The notes beneath the pieces were generated by a model that was given only the letters and a program-made list of their open reading frames with translations, ran no database searches and had not been told where the DNA came from. Of a stretch of DNA of 64,000 nt, positions 62,557 to 64,000 are shown one piece after another; positions within the stretch are counted from its first letter, which is position 1, and every line of letters begins with the position of its first letter. Origin of the DNA: Runella rosea (GTDB lineage: Bacteria > Bacteroidota > Bacteroidia > Cytophagales > Spirosomataceae). The DNA lies in contig NZ_CP030850.1 of the NCBI RefSeq assembly GCF_003325355.1, positions 2,170,001 through 2,234,000 on the forward strand, read 5' to 3'. The position numbers were made by a program, and so were the translations under genes.

Positions 62557-63033
62557 TTAATTATATAAATCACCACTCTTATATTCTCCTGTATTGGTGT
62601 TATTGGATGGATTTTGTTGGCTGATGTTGCCTTGATTGTTATGTCCGCCACTATAGCCTCCTTGATACCCTCCATCTGTTGGATTTGGCTGTGAAGATGA
62701 TGTATTGCTTGTTTGAATACTTTTGGGATTAGGGCCATATTGATTTGTCCCAGATTCGCCATCTTGAAAAATCAACCACAATCCATAAAATGGAATTAAT
62801 TGCATCCAACCACTATTACCAATATCATGGCATCTTTTTGCTCCTTGTGCACAAAAAAACCAAAGCATTGGGATTATAAGAATGAGAAGTATTACCTCCG
62901 CTCCACCGCTCCCGCTATTAGATGGTGAAATTATCGCACTTAAAATGCCATATATTGTTGAATAGATAATTACACTCAATCCGTATTCTGTTCTTCGAAT
63001 ACGACCTTCAAAGGAAAATGGAGCATTGAACAT
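62557..63033 (-). CDS. DUF805 membrane protein
   Basis: A 158-residue protein: FEGRIRRTEYGLSVIIYSTI, a Ser/Gly loop, a second TM (VILLILIIPMLWFFCA), then the family signature AQGAKRCHDIGNSGW and LIPFYGLWLIFQDGESGTNQ, and a Gly/Asn-rich tail. DUF805 proteins commonly travel with vWA/PP2C/kinase genes in Bacteroidota islands. It is the first gene of the operon, with a palindromic operator 42 bases upstream. Confidence 0.9.
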   Translation of the reverse strand: MFNAPFSFEGRIRRTEYGLSVIIYSTIYGILSAIISPSNSGSGGAEVILLILIIPMLWFFCAQGAKRCHDIGNSGWMQLIPFYGLWLIFQDGESGTNQYGPNPKSIQTSNTSSSQPNPTDGGYQGGYSGGHNNQGNISQQNPSNNTNTGEYKSGDLYN

Positions 63034-63074
63034 AGTAGCAAATTAAAAAGTGTGAAACGTTGCAAGTACATTTA

Positions 63075-63097
63075 TATACGCAACTTTATTGCGTATA
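63075..63097. promoter_or_regulatory. Palindromic operator before the DUF805-TerY operon
   Basis: TATACGCAA (63075-63083) and TTGCGTATA (63089-63097) form a perfect 9-bp inverted repeat with a 5-base spacer. It lies 42 bases upstream of the DUF805 start and is the best candidate for a regulator site of the module; the regulator is not in the window. Confidence 0.72.
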
Positions 63098-63393
63098 CAC
63101 TTCCAAAAAGGGAAAATAAATACCATTTAATTTAAGGTTAAAGTGCCTTCGTGGTTTATATACTTAATAAAGGCAAACATTCATCTTTTTTATGTCAATT
63201 CCATAAAATAGTTATCAAACGGTACCTGAAGCGTTCTGAATGGGATACTATAACTCCAAATTTAGGGGTGGCTCTACAGAACATGACCGACGATTAAATC
63301 GTCAAAACTGCTTACTCAGCCTTCGAGTCAGGCCCTAACACGAAGTCACAGTAAGCTTCAACAGGGGCCGCACATACCATTAAGGGAAAAATA

Positions 63394-63578
63394 CAGGGTT
63401 TTCTCATAAAAATGGCAAAGTACTTGTAAACCAAAGCTAACAAGAGCCTTTCTAGGATTTATTGTATATGAAACCTGAATTTTGTAACTTATCTAGCTAT
63501 TTTAATGACAAACAAGTAATTTATGTATAATATTAAAACATTGATTTACAGGTATTTAATATTTGTGAGGAAGCCCTG
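63394..63578. mobile_element. MITE copy 2 (185 bp)
   Basis: Starts CAGGGTTTTCTCATAAAAAT and ends ATTTGTGAGGAAGCCCTG. On the plus strand it aligns along its length with the reverse complement of copy 1 (for example GTAACTTATCTAGCTATTTT and TTAATGACAAACAA). The flanks GGGAAAAATA and CCTAATACCG show no target duplication, so it is older or rearranged. Confidence 0.82.
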
Positions 63579-63620
63579 CCTAATACCGAACCTTGAAGCA
63601 ATGATAGAAATATAACAATA

Positions 63621-63671
63621 ACCCAACCAAGACAACAAGTTAGTTGTAGTTAACTGCTGTTTTAGTTGGGC
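63621..63671. repeat. Hairpin D of the island hairpin family
   Basis: ACCCAACCAAGACAACA on the left pairs imperfectly with TGCTGTTTTAGTTGGGC on the right. The outer boxes fit RYYYAAC and GTTRRRY. It lies 34 bases after the stop of the gene at 63705 and upstream of the TerY module. Confidence 0.65.
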
Positions 63672-63704
63672 TTGTATGGGTGCTACGGCCTCTATACTAA
63701 GATT

Positions 63705-64000
63705 TTATTCTATCACTTGGAGTTCATAGACAGTCGGTTTCCCACTTGCCGCTTTGATGCTAAGTTTGCAGAAAACACCTTGCTTATTAGTTATCTTCAA
63801 CTGTTTCTCAGCAATTTCCTCTAAACGATTCTTTAGCGTATTATCCGAACATTCAAACCGCTGTCTTAACTGTTGCAAAAGCTCCTTTTGAGAAAGTGAG
63901 GGACATAATAACCTACCTAATTCTTCAGCGACCTCTCCCCCCTCTGCTACTTGAGGTCGTTCAGAAGTGAGCTGTTGGAGCATTTCTTCGTGCGCTAATG
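63705..64000 (-). CDS. C-terminal part of an unidentified protein, cut by the right edge
   Basis: The last 98 codons of a minus-strand gene; the frame stays open to the edge (LAHEEMLQQLTSERPQVAEG upstream of the first internal ATG at 63983). It has a short winged-helix-like region (LSQKELLQQLRQRFECSDNT, then LKNRLEEIAEKQLKITNKQG) as seen at the end of primase/helicase-type proteins of Bacteroidota mobile elements. Function uncertain. Confidence 0.55.
   Translation of the reverse strand, partial: LAHEEMLQQLTSERPQVAEGGEVAEELGRLLCPSLSQKELLQQLRQRFECSDNTLKNRLEEIAEKQLKITNKQGVFCKLSIKAASGKPTVYELQVIE

Larger units (their letters stand above)
63034..63704. other. Gene-free region with operator, MITE and hairpin
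   Basis: It holds the operator at 63075-63097, a GC-richer stretch around 63250-63370 that reads briefly in frame (STEHDRRLNRQNCLLSLR) and may be a gene remnant, MITE copy 2 and hairpin D. No intact gene was found. Confidence 0.55.

Noticed and set aside
63240-63390. Possible coding remnant in the gap before MITE copy 2
   Set aside because: Only about 20 codons read continuously and no family was recognised, so no gene or pseudogene was called.
47233-63704. Integrase, relaxase, transposase or CRISPR array in the island
   Set aside because: None could be recognised on either strand; the mobile nature of the island rests on the tRNA border, gene content and repeats only.

Overview
The window looks like a chromosome segment of a Bacteroidota bacterium, most likely Cytophagales (Runella/Spirosoma-like). 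Evidence: TolC/RND and TamB envelope genes, NVEAL-like peptides beside six-bladed beta-propeller lipoproteins, a DUF3871 gene, TTTG / TAnnTTTG promoters with 19-base spacing, and CarboxypepD_reg-like secreted proteins. The genus is an inference.

Positions 1-47,222 are mainly host backbone of moderate GC. In order they hold a GAF-PAS sensor (cut by the left edge), tsaD and tamB, an RND efflux locus (permease 1, adaptor, permease 2, TolC) interrupted by two propeller/small-peptide clusters and a decayed DUF433/DUF5615 toxin-antitoxin pair, a TPR membrane protein, a beta-lactamase-fold hydrolase with an ABC ATPase, an S41 protease and a YCF48-like secreted protein. A TPP riboswitch with a terminator then controls a compact operon: methyltransferase, AIR-synthase-like protein, divergent ThiE-like protein and Trm112-like zinc ribbon. 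After it come a PAP2 phosphatase, a GT39 transferase, a TetR-controlled TolC-HlyD-ABC-ABC-permease-permease exporter with a matching palindromic operator before both transcription units, a GNAT enzyme, an alpha-glucan phosphorylase and a CAT-anticodon tRNA.

From the tRNA to the right edge the sequence is AT-rich and accessory in character, with all recognised genes on the minus strand: DUF3871, a phage-type AAA ATPase, an NlpC/P60-like protein, then two complete multi-gene modules that look like genome defence. Module 1 (51,910-58,210) encodes a DndE-domain/HerA-type ATPase fusion, a DndD-type SMC ATPase, a 60-residue protein and an 825-residue protein with duplicated RNA polymerase alpha-CTD-like domains, a sigma-4-like helix-turn-helix and a HARE-type winged helix. 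No sulfur-transfer genes (DndA/DndC) or DndB are visible. Module 2 (58,719-63,033) is a TerY-type triad (vWA protein, PP2C phosphatase, kinase), translationally coupled through TAATG junctions and headed by a DUF805 gene and a strong palindromic operator.

The island also carries two previously unlabelled repeat families: three copies of a 184-186 bp MITE with about 20 bp inverted termini and 10 bp target duplications, and four related hairpins that lie at the 3' ends of the modules and so bound each one, in the manner of cassettes. No integrase, transposase or relaxase is visible in the window.
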